This document shows positions 26,973-35,954 of a stretch of DNA of 64,000 nucleotides, in pieces; within the stretch, counting starts at the first letter, position 1; each line of letters starts with the position of its first letter. The notes under the pieces are model-generated. The model was not told the DNA's origin. It worked only from the letters and a program-made list of their open reading frames with translations, and made no database searches. Origin of the DNA: Brevibacterium sp. Its GTDB lineage: Bacteria; Actinomycetota; Actinomycetes; Actinomycetales; Brevibacteriaceae. Made by a program: the position numbers and the translations under genes. The DNA is taken from assembly GCF_031179145.1 (NCBI RefSeq), contig NZ_JAPSIB010000011.1, positions 52,171-116,170 of the forward strand, given 5' to 3'.

Positions 26973-28145
26973 TCAGCGGAACGCGGGTTCTCCTGTGATG
27001 TGGCGGCCGAGGATGAGAGTGTGGACCTCGTCGGTTCCTTCATAGGTGCGCACGGATTCGAGGTTGTTCGCGTGCCGCAGCGGGGAATGGTCGAGTGTGA
27101 TCCCGTTGCCGCCGAGCATGGTCCGGGCTTCCCGGCAGATGGCGATGGCCTCCCGGCAGTTGTTGAGCTTGCCCACCGAGATCTGCACGGGGTTCAGGTG
27201 GCCCGAGTCCTTGAGCCGACCCGTTCGCTCGGCGATGAGGATGCCCTTCTGGATCTCGAGCGCCATGTTGACCAGCTTCTCCTGGCTGAGCTGGTATCCG
27301 GCCAGTGGCTTGTCGAACTGCATCCGCTCCTGCGAGTACGTCAGCGCCACCTCGAAGGCATCGCGGGCAGCGCCCATCGCACCCCACATGATTCCGTACC
27401 GGGCTTCGTTGAGGCAGGAGAACGGCCCCTTCAGCCCGGCGGCCTCGGGCAGGATCGCCTCGGCGGGCAGGCTCACCTCGTCGAGGTCGATGTCGCATTG
27501 GATCGAAGCGCGCATCGACAGCTTCGGCGCGATGGGGGTCGCGGTGAAACCGGCGCTGTCGGTGGGAACGACGAATCCGCGGATGCCGTCATCGGTAGAG
27601 GCCCAGATGATCGCGATGTCCGCGATCGAGGCGAGTCCGATCCACCTCTTCTTCCCCGTCAGCGTCCAGGAGCCATCCGAGTTGCGGCTGGCGGTCGTGG
27701 CCATGGAGGACGGATCGGACCCTGCAGTGGGCTCGGTGAGGCCGAAGCAGCCGATGATCTCGCCCTTCGCCATCCCCGGCAGGTAGGTGGTCTTCTGCTC
27801 CTCGGAGCCGAACTTATGGATCGCCGACATCGCGAGCGATCCCTGGACGGACACGAAGGTGCGCAGACCGGAGTCGCCGGCTTCGAGTTCGAGGGCGGCG
27901 AGTCCGTATTCGACCGCGGAGCGTCCGGGGCAGCCGTATCCGTCGAGGTGCATGCCGAGCAGGCCCAGCTCGCCCATCTCGGGAACGATGTCGACAGGGA
28001 AGATCGCGTTCTCGTACCACTCGGCGATGTTCGGACGGATCCGGTTGTCGACGAATTCGCGAACCGTGTCGCGGAACTCGCGCTCGGAGTCCGAGAAGAG
28101 TCCGTCGAGGTCGAGGAGGTCGGAGGGGTTGCCGGTGGTGGTCAT
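26973..28145 (-). CDS. gcdH: Glutaryl-CoA dehydrogenase-like acyl-CoA dehydrogenase
   Basis: A 390-residue FAD enzyme. It shows the acyl-CoA dehydrogenase blocks GCFGLTEPTAGSDPSSM and a catalytic base at Glu369 in RTYEGTDEVHTLILGRHITG. The tail QISVGKLNNCREAIAICREARTMLGGNGI is characteristic of glutaryl-CoA dehydrogenases, which oxidatively decarboxylate glutaryl-CoA to crotonyl-CoA in lysine and tryptophan breakdown. CAGGAG precedes the ATG at 28145. It is divergent from the LysR regulator, a usual place for a target of that regulator. Confidence 0.82.
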   Translation of the reverse strand: MTTTGNPSDLLDLDGLFSDSEREFRDTVREFVDNRIRPNIAEWYENAIFPVDIVPEMGELGLLGMHLDGYGCPGRSAVEYGLAALELEAGDSGLRTFVSVQGSLAMSAIHKFGSEEQKTTYLPGMAKGEIIGCFGLTEPTAGSDPSSMATTASRNSDGSWTLTGKKRWIGLASIADIAIIWASTDDGIRGFVVPTDSAGFTATPIAPKLSMRASIQCDIDLDEVSLPAEAILPEAAGLKGPFSCLNEARYGIMWGAMGAARDAFEVALTYSQERMQFDKPLAGYQLSQEKLVNMALEIQKGILIAERTGRLKDSGHLNPVQISVGKLNNCREAIAICREARTMLGGNGITLDHSPLRHANNLESVRTYEGTDEVHTLILGRHITGEPAFR

Positions 28146-28269
28146 CGATGGGCTCCTGTCGCAGCGCTCGCGCGCCTATCGGTCATGGTCTGAGAGTCGA
28201 CTCTGGTCTGAGGGTGAGCTCTGGTCCGAGGCTCAGCTTCCCACTTCCGATCAATGCAAGTCCAATGCC

Positions 28270-28312
28270 CAATCGTTTAGCTATTATTGGCATATTCTTA
28301 TCAATTCGACGC
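28270..28312. promoter_or_regulatory. AT-rich region between gcdH and the LysR gene
   Basis: A locally AT-rich stretch (around ATTATTGGCATATTCTTAT) in a G/C-rich genome, midway between the divergent genes. It probably holds promoters and LysR binding sites; a T-N11-A type dyad can be drawn but not uniquely. Confidence 0.4.
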
Positions 28313-28362
28313 CGGCGTGGCCGTCGCCGACGTCAGCTTCACAGGAGAGGAGGCAGGGACCC

Positions 28363-29250
28363 GTGGATCTGCGTCATTTCTCCGCCTTCACCGCGGTCGC
28401 CGAGGAGCTGCACTTCGGTCGTGCGGCCGAGAAGCTCCACATCGCCCAACCGGCACTGAGCCAGATGATCAGGTCCCTGGAGAAGGAGCTGGGCGTGGCG
28501 CTGTTCGAGCGCACCACGCGTCGGGTCAGGCTCACTGCGGCCGGGGAGGCGCTCCTCGAACCCTCGCGTTCCATCCAGACGCAGGTGGAGGGCGCCAAGC
28601 GCATCGCTCGCGCCGCCCAGCAGGGTGTCGTCGGGCGGGTGCAGTTCGGATTCGGCGGCTCGAGCGGCTATTCCATCCTCTCTCTGCTCGCCCGGGAGGT
28701 CGCCTGCCGACAGCCGGGCATCGAACTCGTGCTGCGTCCGTTGACCTACTCCGGCGAGGCGGCGCTGGCCGTGCGCGACGGGCATCTCGACCTCGGCGTC
28801 ATCAGCCCCCCGGCTCCCGCCGGCATCGACGTCCACGTCATCCGCCAGGAACGCGTCATGGTGGCAGTGCCCTCCGATCACGACTTCGCCGGCCGGGACG
28901 AGGTGAGCATCGCCGAGCTGCGCGACGAGCCGTTCATCTCCTACGCCCCCTCCCACGGCTCGCAGGTCAGGGAAGCCCTGATGCGCCTGGCCGACGAGGC
29001 CGGATTCCTGCCGCACATCGTCCAGGAGGCACCGGACCCCTACAGCATGCTCGCACTCGTCGGCGCGCAGGTGGGCATCGCCATCGTCGTCGCGTCCTCG
29101 GATCACATCCGCATCGACGGCGTCAGCTATGTCCGGCTCACCGAGGGGGCGGACGCGTTCCCGCTCGCGCTCGGTTGGCGACGGAACAACCCGTCCCCCG
29201 CACTGAGCCGAGTTCTCGAGATCGTGCGGGAAGTTCTGCCGACGGCCTGA
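28363..29250 (+). CDS. LysR-family transcriptional regulator
   Basis: A 295-residue LTTR starting at GTG 28363, behind GGAGAGGAGG. The N-terminal winged helix reads HFSAFTAVAEELHFGRAAEKLHIAQPALSQMIRSLEKELG. The effector domain (from about residue 90) shows LDLGVISPPAP and the periplasmic-binding-like fold. It is divergent from gcdH and 96 bases upstream of the aconitase-like gene, so either side could be its target. Confidence 0.9.
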   Translation: MDLRHFSAFTAVAEELHFGRAAEKLHIAQPALSQMIRSLEKELGVALFERTTRRVRLTAAGEALLEPSRSIQTQVEGAKRIARAAQQGVVGRVQFGFGGSSGYSILSLLAREVACRQPGIELVLRPLTYSGEAALAVRDGHLDLGVISPPAPAGIDVHVIRQERVMVAVPSDHDFAGRDEVSIAELRDEPFISYAPSHGSQVREALMRLADEAGFLPHIVQEAPDPYSMLALVGAQVGIAIVVASSDHIRIDGVSYVRLTEGADAFPLALGWRRNNPSPALSRVLEIVREVLPTA

Positions 29251-29346
29251 TCTGCGCAGAAGTCAGTGCCCTTGTCCTCAATCAGGGACTGGGATAGCGT
29301 GAATGAGACTTGAACTGGCCGCGCTCGCTCTCGAAGGTGAAGGACG

Positions 29347-31266
29347 ATGGCACAGAATGTCGCAGAGAAACTGATCAGCTCTCATCTCGAATCCGGTTCG
29401 ATGACCCCCGGCGAGGAGATCGCCGTTCGGATCGACCACACCCTGACCCAGGATGCGACCGGAACTCTCGTCATGCTCGAGCTCGAGGCCCTCGGCCTCG
29501 ACCGCGTGCAGACGGAGACCTCCGTGCAGTACGTCGACCACAACCTGCTGCAGACGGACGAGAAGAACTCCGAGGACCATATACTCCTCCGGTCCGCAGC
29601 CGCCCGGTTCGGCCTGTGGTACTCCCCCGCCGGAAACGGAGTCTCCCATCCGGTTCATCAATCGCGCTTCGGACGGCCCGGAGTCACCATGGTCGGGTCC
29701 GACTCCCATACCTGCGCGGCCGGAGCATTGGGAATGCTCGCCATCGGCGTCGGCGGCCTCGAGGTCGCTACGGCCATGGCCGGCGACCCCCTCTACATCG
29801 ACATGCCCCAGATCATGGGCGTCGAACTCTCCGGCGAGCTTCCGCCCTGGGTGTCGGCCAAGGACGTCATCCTCGAGATGCTGCGTCGCCATGGGGTCAA
29901 GGGCGGCGTCGGGCGCATCATCGAGTACTACGGTGACGGACTGTGGAGTCTCACCGCGATGGACCGCCATGTCATCGCGAACATGGGAGCCGAGCTCGGC
30001 GCCACCACCACCGTGTTCCCCGCCGACGAGGAGGTCCGCCGGTACCTCGTCGCCGCCGACCGCGGTGACGACTTCACCGAGCTCGTCGCCGACGAGGGCG
30101 CAACCTACGATCTCCACGACTCGATCGATCTCTCGACCCTCGAACCCCTCATCGCCGCCCCTTCGTCTCCGGGCAATGTCCGTCCGGTTCGCGACTGCGC
30201 CGGCGAGGAGGTGTTCCAGGTGGTCGTCGGCTCCTCGGCGAATCCCGGCCTGCGCGATTTCGCGATTGTCGCCGAGATCCTCGACGGCGCCCAGGCGCAC
30301 CAGCAGGTCTCCCTCGACATCAACCCCACCTCCCGCGAGGTTCTCGCCGACCTCATCGCCGGGGGCTGGCTGACGAAGCTCGTCTCATCGGGAGCGCGGA
30401 TCCATCAGTCCGGCTGCATGGGCTGCATCGGCATGGGCGAGGCACCGGCCAAGGGCCGCAACAGCCTGCGCACCATGCCGCGCAACTTCCCCGGCCGCTC
30501 GGGCACCGATGAGGATTCCGTCTGGCTGTGCTCACCCGAGACCGCGGCGGCGGCCGCCCTGACCGGCGAGATCACCGACCCCCGGGACCTGGACGCGGAG
30601 TACCCGCGGGTGCGGCTGCCGGAGAGGTTCTCCGCCAACCGCTCCATGCTCATCCCTCCCCTGCCGCCCGACGAGGCGCGCGAGGTGGAATTGATCAAGG
30701 GGTCGAACATCTCGTCCCTGCCCGACTTCGACCCCCTCCCCGAGGACATCGACCTGCCCATCGCGCTCAAGGTCGGCGACGACATCTCCACTGACGGGAT
30801 CCTGCCCGCCGGGTCTCGGGTCCTGCCGTATCGGAGCAACATCCCGAAGATCTCGGAATTCACCTTCACCCAGGTCGACCCCACCTACGCGAAGCGGGCG
30901 GCCGCGCTCGAGGGCGGGCACGCGATCGTCGGCGGCGAGAACTACGGTCAGGGCTCGTCCCGTGAGCACGCCGTGATCGCTCCCCGCTACCTGGGGCTGC
31001 GCGTGGTCATCGCCAAGTCCATGGCCCGCATCCACTGGCAGAACCTCGCGAACTTCGGCGTCCTGGCCCTGGATTTCGCCGACGGCTCCGACTACGACTC
31101 CCTCAGCCAGGGCGATGTCCTCGAGTTCCGCGACCTGCGTGAGCAGCTCGGGAAGTCCCGGAGCATCACCGCCGAGGTGGCCGGTCGTTCCGTCAACTTC
31201 CAGCACCGGCTCTCGCCCCGTCAGGTCGAGATGGTCCTCGCCGGCGGCCGTATCGCGAACCGCTGA
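29347..31266 (+). CDS. Aconitase-family hydratase with an altered cluster ligand
   Basis: A 639-residue protein with large (catalytic) and swivel domains in the order of the short bacterial aconitases. It shows MVGSDSHTCAAGALGMLAIGVGG, NFPGRSGTDEDSVWLCSPETAAAAALTG and, in the swivel domain, GGENYGQGSSREHAVIAPRYLG. Two cluster cysteines are present (Cys357 and Cys360 in SGCMGCIGMG). The third, normally in GSCTN, is Ser297 (VVVGSSANPG). Whether this is common in this subfamily I cannot check. It is co-directional with hydroxyproline genes, so the substrate could be citrate or another hydroxy-tricarboxylate or dicarboxylate. Confidence 0.8.
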   Translation: MAQNVAEKLISSHLESGSMTPGEEIAVRIDHTLTQDATGTLVMLELEALGLDRVQTETSVQYVDHNLLQTDEKNSEDHILLRSAAARFGLWYSPAGNGVSHPVHQSRFGRPGVTMVGSDSHTCAAGALGMLAIGVGGLEVATAMAGDPLYIDMPQIMGVELSGELPPWVSAKDVILEMLRRHGVKGGVGRIIEYYGDGLWSLTAMDRHVIANMGAELGATTTVFPADEEVRRYLVAADRGDDFTELVADEGATYDLHDSIDLSTLEPLIAAPSSPGNVRPVRDCAGEEVFQVVVGSSANPGLRDFAIVAEILDGAQAHQQVSLDINPTSREVLADLIAGGWLTKLVSSGARIHQSGCMGCIGMGEAPAKGRNSLRTMPRNFPGRSGTDEDSVWLCSPETAAAAALTGEITDPRDLDAEYPRVRLPERFSANRSMLIPPLPPDEAREVELIKGSNISSLPDFDPLPEDIDLPIALKVGDDISTDGILPAGSRVLPYRSNIPKISEFTFTQVDPTYAKRAAALEGGHAIVGGENYGQGSSREHAVIAPRYLGLRVVIAKSMARIHWQNLANFGVLALDFADGSDYDSLSQGDVLEFRDLREQLGKSRSITAEVAGRSVNFQHRLSPRQVEMVLAGGRIANR

Positions 31267-31445
31267 CTGCGAAGGCGACACAAGACCCGCATCGCCGGCG
31301 CGGCCACCCTGGCCGCGAACCTGCACCCCGTGCTAATCTGTGCAATGTCACACTTCATACGCCACGGATAGATCGACACAGTCGCCGGCTTCCGTGACGG
31401 GCCCCGAGACTGAGCAGAGACGCCAGCCCCGCGAAAGGAACCCTC

Positions 31446-32351
31446 ATGACGGAAAAGAAGCCATGGCACGGAGTCATCGTCGCCACCGCCCTGCCCTTCA
31501 AGGACGACTACTCCGTTGACTACGATGCGTTCGCCGCGCACGTCGCCTGGCTGGCGGAGAACGGCTGCGACGGCGTCGCCCCGAACGGATCGCTCGGCGA
31601 ATACCAGACCCTCAGCGACGAGGAGCGCGCCCAGGTCATCCGGACCGCGGTCGAAGCCAGCCCGAAGGGCTTCACCGTCATGGCGGGAACCGGCGCCTAC
31701 GGCGCCCTCCAGTCCGCACACTGGGCCGAGCAGGCCGCCGAAGCCGGAGCCACCTCGGTGATGCAGTTGCCTCCGAACACGTACCGGGCCGATCACGCGA
31801 TCGTCAAGGACCACTACGCCACGGTCGCCAAGGTCGGATTGCCGGTCGTCGGCTACAACAACCCGATCGACACCAAGGTCGATCTGGTGCCTGAGCTCAT
31901 CGCCGACATCCACGCGGCAGGCAACATGGTCGGCGTCAAGGAGTTCTCCGGGGATCCCCGGCGCATCTACGAGATCAAGGAACTCGCCCCGGACATCGAC
32001 ATCCTCATCGGCACCGATGACACCGTGCTCGAGGTCGGTCTCGCCGGCGCCGTCGGCTGGGTCTCGGGCTATCCGAACGCCATCCCCCAGTCGTGCATCG
32101 AGCTCTACACCCTCTGCACGTCCGGCAACCGGTCGGATCTGGACCGGGGCCAGGAGATCTACCGGGACCTCCACTCGCTGCTGCGCTGGGACTCGAAGAC
32201 CGAATTCGTCCAGGCGATCAAGCTCTCCATGGATATCCTCGGACTCAGGGGCGGCATCTGCCGGCCCCCGCGCCTGCCGCTGTCGCAGGACATCGTCGAC
32301 CGCATCACCAAGGACACGAAGGCCGCCGCCGCCAAGGGCTACGACAAGTAG
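31446..32351 (+). CDS. DHDPS-family lyase/deaminase, probably of hydroxyproline catabolism
   Basis: A 301-residue TIM-barrel of the dihydrodipicolinate synthase/N-acetylneuraminate lyase family. The Schiff-base lysine is Lys165 (VGVKEFSGD) and the conserved tyrosine is Tyr137 (VVGYNNPID). Because the next gene is a hydroxyproline epimerase, the likely role is 1-pyrroline-4-hydroxy-2-carboxylate deaminase, which yields 2-oxoglutarate semialdehyde; that assignment rests on context. AAAGGA precedes the ATG. It lies 179 bases after the aconitase-like gene, which leaves room for its own promoter. Confidence 0.8.
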   Translation: MTEKKPWHGVIVATALPFKDDYSVDYDAFAAHVAWLAENGCDGVAPNGSLGEYQTLSDEERAQVIRTAVEASPKGFTVMAGTGAYGALQSAHWAEQAAEAGATSVMQLPPNTYRADHAIVKDHYATVAKVGLPVVGYNNPIDTKVDLVPELIADIHAAGNMVGVKEFSGDPRRIYEIKELAPDIDILIGTDDTVLEVGLAGAVGWVSGYPNAIPQSCIELYTLCTSGNRSDLDRGQEIYRDLHSLLRWDSKTEFVQAIKLSMDILGLRGGICRPPRLPLSQDIVDRITKDTKAAAAKGYDK

Positions 32352-32379
32352 ACCAGGAGCCGCTGACCGAGAGGCACCC

Positions 32380-33387
32380 ATGCGCACCACCCGCGTCTTC
32401 CACGCCGTCGACTCCCACACCGAGGGGATGCCCACCCGGGTCATCACCGGCGGCATGGGGGTGCTCCCCGGTGCCACCATGGCCGAGCGCCGCACCTGGT
32501 TCCTGGAGAACTCCGACCATGTCCGCACCCTGCTGATGACCGAGCCCCGCGGCCACTCCGCGATGAGCGGCGCCATCCTGCAGCCACCGACCAGGGTCGA
32601 CGCTGACTGGGGCGTCCTCTTCATCGAGGTCTCCGGGTGCCTGCCGATGTGCGGCCACGGCACGATCGGCGTCGCCACGGTCCTCGTCGAGACCGGCATG
32701 GTCGAGGTCGTCGAACCCGTCACGACGGTGCGCCTCGACACTCCTGCGGGCCTCGTCGTCGCCTCGGTGGCGGTCACCGAGGGGCATGCCGAGTCCGTGA
32801 CGATCACGAATGTGCCCTCTTTCGTCGACCGCCTCGGCGCCGAGGTGGGCGTCCCCGGATTCGGGGCCGTGACCTATGATCTTGCGTTCGGTGGGAACTT
32901 CTATGCGATCGTCGACATCGACTCGCTCGGGATCGAGTTCCGCGACGACCGGGTCAATCGGGCCGAGATCCTCGACGCGGGACTGGCCGTCATGGCGGCG
33001 ATCAATGGCGATGATGAACCCATTCACCCGCAGCGCGCGGATATTCGCGGCACCCGTCACGTCTCTCTCACGGCGCCGGGTTCCACCGCCCGGAGGTCGC
33101 GGCATGCGATGGTCATCCATCCCGGCTGGTTCGACCGCTCCCCCTGCGGAACCGGGACGAGCGCGCGGATGGCCGCGCTCCACGCACGTGGTGAACTCCC
33201 CCTGCGCACCGACTTCATCAATGAGTCCTACATCGGTTCGACATTCGTCGGGCGGCTCATCGAGGAGACCACGGTCGCCGGTCGTCCGGCGGTGGTCCCG
33301 ACCGTGACAGGCCGCGCCTGGGTGACCGGGACAGCCCAGTACTTCCTCGATCCGAGCGACCCCTTCCCCGCCGGATTCCTCGTCTGA
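32380..33387 (+). CDS. 4-hydroxyproline 2-epimerase / proline racemase family
   Basis: A 335-residue proline-racemase-fold enzyme. Both catalytic cysteines are present: Cys91 (PMCGHGTIG) and Cys256 (SPCGTGTSARM). This points to a true epimerase and away from the Thr-bearing trans-3-hydroxyproline dehydratases. It would convert trans-4-hydroxy-L-proline to cis-4-hydroxy-D-proline. The start is ATG 32380, 28 bases after the deaminase stop. The D-hydroxyproline oxidase and the semialdehyde dehydrogenase expected for the full pathway are not in the window. Confidence 0.88.
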   Translation: MRTTRVFHAVDSHTEGMPTRVITGGMGVLPGATMAERRTWFLENSDHVRTLLMTEPRGHSAMSGAILQPPTRVDADWGVLFIEVSGCLPMCGHGTIGVATVLVETGMVEVVEPVTTVRLDTPAGLVVASVAVTEGHAESVTITNVPSFVDRLGAEVGVPGFGAVTYDLAFGGNFYAIVDIDSLGIEFRDDRVNRAEILDAGLAVMAAINGDDEPIHPQRADIRGTRHVSLTAPGSTARRSRHAMVIHPGWFDRSPCGTGTSARMAALHARGELPLRTDFINESYIGSTFVGRLIEETTVAGRPAVVPTVTGRAWVTGTAQYFLDPSDPFPAGFLV

Positions 33388-33419
33388 GTATTGTGAGGAA
33401 GTGACGAAAGGAATTCGAC

Positions 33420-34091
33420 GTGTCAGCTCTCATCCCCCTGGACCGGCCCCGGAACCTGCGCGAGACGGTGCTCGACAAGCTCCGCTCGGCCATCATCACC
33501 GGGGAGCTGGCCGAAGGGGAGCTCGTCTCCGCGCCCACTCTCGGTGAGCAGCTGGGAGTCTCGGCCACCCCGGTGCGGGAGGCCATGATGGACCTCTCCC
33601 GCGAGGGCCTCGTCGAGACGGTGAAGAACAAGGGGTTCCGGGTCACGACGGTGACGGAGAAGGACCTCGACGACCTCACCGCGATCCGGCTGCTCCTCGA
33701 GCCGCCGGTCATGCACCTCGTCGCCGGTCGGATCACCGAGGACGCCGTCTCCGAGCTGGAGACGCTCGCCGACGCCTGCCTCAAGGGCGCGGACGAACAG
33801 GACCTCAACGGGTACCTCACGCACGACCGGGACTTCCACGCCCTGATCCTGTCGTTCGCGGGCAATCCGCAGCTGACGGAACTCGCCACGTCGCTGCGCT
33901 CACGCACGCGGCTCTACGGCATCGCCGCATTGGCCCGCGAGGGGAAGCTGTCCGCCTCGGCGAAGGAGCACCACGAACTCATCCGCGTGCTGCGGGCGGG
34001 AGACGGCGCAACCGCAGAGGCCCTGCTGGCTCGCCACATCGGCCACGCCCGTTCCACTTGGGCCACCGGCGAGGAGGCGGCGGAGAACTGA
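33420..34091 (+). CDS. GntR/FadR-family transcriptional regulator
   Basis: A 223-residue regulator from GTG 33420, preceded by AAAGGAA. The winged helix (RETVLDKLRSAIITGELAEGELVSAPTLGEQLGVSATPVREAMMDLSREGLVE) is followed by an FCD effector domain with DLTAIRLLLEPPVMHL, HDRDFHALIL and HHELIRVL, the residues that usually bind a metal. It closes the hydroxyproline gene group and probably controls it. A strong bidirectional hairpin follows. Confidence 0.9.
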   Translation: MSALIPLDRPRNLRETVLDKLRSAIITGELAEGELVSAPTLGEQLGVSATPVREAMMDLSREGLVETVKNKGFRVTTVTEKDLDDLTAIRLLLEPPVMHLVAGRITEDAVSELETLADACLKGADEQDLNGYLTHDRDFHALILSFAGNPQLTELATSLRSRTRLYGIAALAREGKLSASAKEHHELIRVLRAGDGATAEALLARHIGHARSTWATGEEAAEN

Positions 34092-34105
34092 GACGCGCAG
34101 ACAGG

Positions 34106-34146
34106 AATCGCCCCGGCACCACAGTCAATGCGGTGCCGGGGCGATT
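34106..34146. terminator. Bidirectional terminator between gntR and catalase
   Basis: A perfect 15-bp stem (34106-34120 with 34132-34146) with an 11-base loop, AATCGCC/GGCGATT at the base. Beyond it, a 16-base phrase from the catalase 3' end (34203-34218) is repeated at 34167-34182. Confidence 0.85.
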
Positions 34147-34202
34147 GCGTCCCTTCGAGCTGAGCCTCAGGCGTTCAGCTCGCCGGGGTCACGGGTCGAG
34201 CG

Positions 34203-35720
34203 TCAGGCGTTCAGCTCGTTCTCGAAGTTGCGGTCATCGTCCGCTGCCTTGACCTTGTCCTCGATCGCCTGGCCGACTTCCTGGTCGATCTTCTTCCAGT
34301 ACTCGAAGACACGCGACAGGACGGGCTCGGTCACTTCGCCCTTGACGCTGCCGGCGACGGTCTCGATGAGTCCCTGCCGGTCCTCCTCGGAGAACACCTC
34401 ACGGACCAGGGTGTGCGCCTGACCGAAGTCGTCGTCCTCCTCGTGCAGGGTGTAGGCCGAGCGCACGAGCTCGCCGTCTGCCTCCCAGCCGTTGGCGACC
34501 GGCCCCTGGGTGTCCTGGAAGGTACGGCCGAAGGAGTTGGGCGCATACACCGGAGCGTCACCGCTGTGGTGGTACTCCATGAACCCTTCCTTGTCGTAGG
34601 AGTTGGTCTTGACGATCGGGGCGTTGACCGGCAGCTGGTTGAAGTTCGTCCCGACCCGGTGGCGCTGGGCGTCCGGGTAGGAGAACGTCCGGGCGAGGAG
34701 CATCTTGTCGGGAGACACTCCGATTCCCGGCACCGTGTTCGACGGACTGAATGCAGCCTGCTCGATCTGCGCATAGTGGTTGGACGGGTTCCGGTTGAGG
34801 GTGAACCGTCCCACCTTGTGCAGCGGGTAGTCCTTGTGCGACCACACCTTGGTCAGATCGAACGGGTTGAAGCGGTACTTCTTCGCGTCCTCGTAGGGCA
34901 TGATCTGGACGCTGAAGGTCCACGAGGGGGAATCGCCGCCCTCGATCGACTCGAACAGGTCCCGGCGGTGGATGTCGGCGTCGGAGCCGGCGAGCTTCGC
35001 AGCCTCCTCGTTCGACATGCACTCCACGCCCTGGTCACTGTGGAAGTGGTACTGCACCCAGAACCGCTCTCCGGCTCCGTTGACCCACATGTAGGTGTGG
35101 GAGGAGTAGCCGTTCATGTGGCGCCAGCTGCGCGGCAGACCACGGGGTCCCATCAGGTACGAGACCTGGTGGGCTGATTCGGGCGAGAGCGTCCAGAAGT
35201 CCCACTGCATGTTGTTGCTGCGCAGACCCGAGTCGGGCATGCGCTTCTGCGAGTGGATGAAGTCGGCGAACTTCATCGGATCGCGGACGAAGAAGACGGG
35301 GGTGTTGTTGCCCACCATGTCGTAGTTGCCGTCTTCGGTGTAGAACTTCAGAGCGAATCCGCGCACGTCACGCCATGAGTCGGGCGAGCCGAGCTCACCG
35401 GCAACGGTGGAGAACCGGGCGAGCATCGGGGTCTTCGTGCCCGGCTGCAGGAACTTCGCGTTCGTGTAGCTCGACACGTCCTCAAGAACCTCGAATTCGC
35501 CGAAGGCGCCCGAGCCTTTCGCGTGCGGGCTGCGCTCGGGGACACGTTCCCGGTCGAAGCGCGCGAGCTTCTCGATCAGGGCGACGTCGTGGAGGAGGAG
35601 CGGCCCATCGGGACCGACGCTCAGCGAATGCGCGTCCGATTCCCTGGGCGCACCGGTTTCGGTGGTCGACGGCTTCTGCGCGTCGAACCCCTGGTACTGA
35701 TGATCTTCGTGCTTCGTCAT
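34203..35720 (-). CDS. katA: Monofunctional haem catalase
   Basis: A 505-residue clade-type small-subunit catalase that dismutates hydrogen peroxide. The distal-side region reads [24 protein letters not shown], and the proximal haem-ligand tyrosine is Tyr348 in [28 protein letters not shown] and the NADPH-region segments are present. The ATG at 35720 follows AAGGAG. A 24-base near-palindrome about 60 bases upstream is a candidate operator; no regulator gene is adjacent. Confidence 0.93.
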   Translation of the reverse strand: MTKHEDHQYQGFDAQKPSTTETGAPRESDAHSLSVGPDGPLLLHDVALIEKLARFDRERVPERSPHAKGSGAFGEFEVLEDVSSYTNAKFLQPGTKTPMLARFSTVAGELGSPDSWRDVRGFALKFYTEDGNYDMVGNNTPVFFVRDPMKFADFIHSQKRMPDSGLRSNNMQWDFWTLSPESAHQVSYLMGPRGLPRSWRHMNGYSSHTYMWVNGAGERFWVQYHFHSDQGVECMSNEEAAKLAGSDADIHRRDLFESIEGGDSPSWTFSVQIMPYEDAKKYRFNPFDLTKVWSHKDYPLHKVGRFTLNRNPSNHYAQIEQAAFSPSNTVPGIGVSPDKMLLARTFSYPDAQRHRVGTNFNQLPVNAPIVKTNSYDKEGFMEYHHSGDAPVYAPNSFGRTFQDTQGPVANGWEADGELVRSAYTLHEEDDDFGQAHTLVREVFSEEDRQGLIETVAGSVKGEVTEPVLSRVFEYWKKIDQEVGQAIEDKVKAADDDRNFENELNA

Positions 35721-35778
35721 GGTTACTCCTTCAACCAGTCGTGCGGACACAGCGGTCATCCGCTGGCCCTGCCATTGC

Positions 35779-35802
35779 CGAACGAGGGATCTCCCTCATT
35801 CG
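35779..35802 (-). promoter_or_regulatory. Near-palindrome upstream of catalase
   Basis: CGAACGAGGGA (35779-35789) and TCCCTCATTCG (35792-35802) are inverted copies with one mismatch around a two-base centre. The position, about 60 bases ahead of the ATG, fits an operator for a peroxide-sensing repressor; this is inference. Confidence 0.55.
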
Positions 35803-35954
35803 ACGGATGGGGATTGGGGTTTCCAGTAGTTGTTCGGGTGGCTGATTTCGAAGCCACTGTCCAAACTAGCCCTCTCTCGGCCCGGCATCAAGACAGCCTC
35901 ACCTCACTACCGTTCCGCTGATGCGAAAGCGCATCAGCCCTGGTCAGGCCCGTC

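Noticed and set aside
31339..31352. TGTG-N6-CACA upstream of the hydroxyproline deaminase gene as a CRP or GntR operator
   Set aside because: The dyad has four-base arms only and a single copy; too weak to report as a site.
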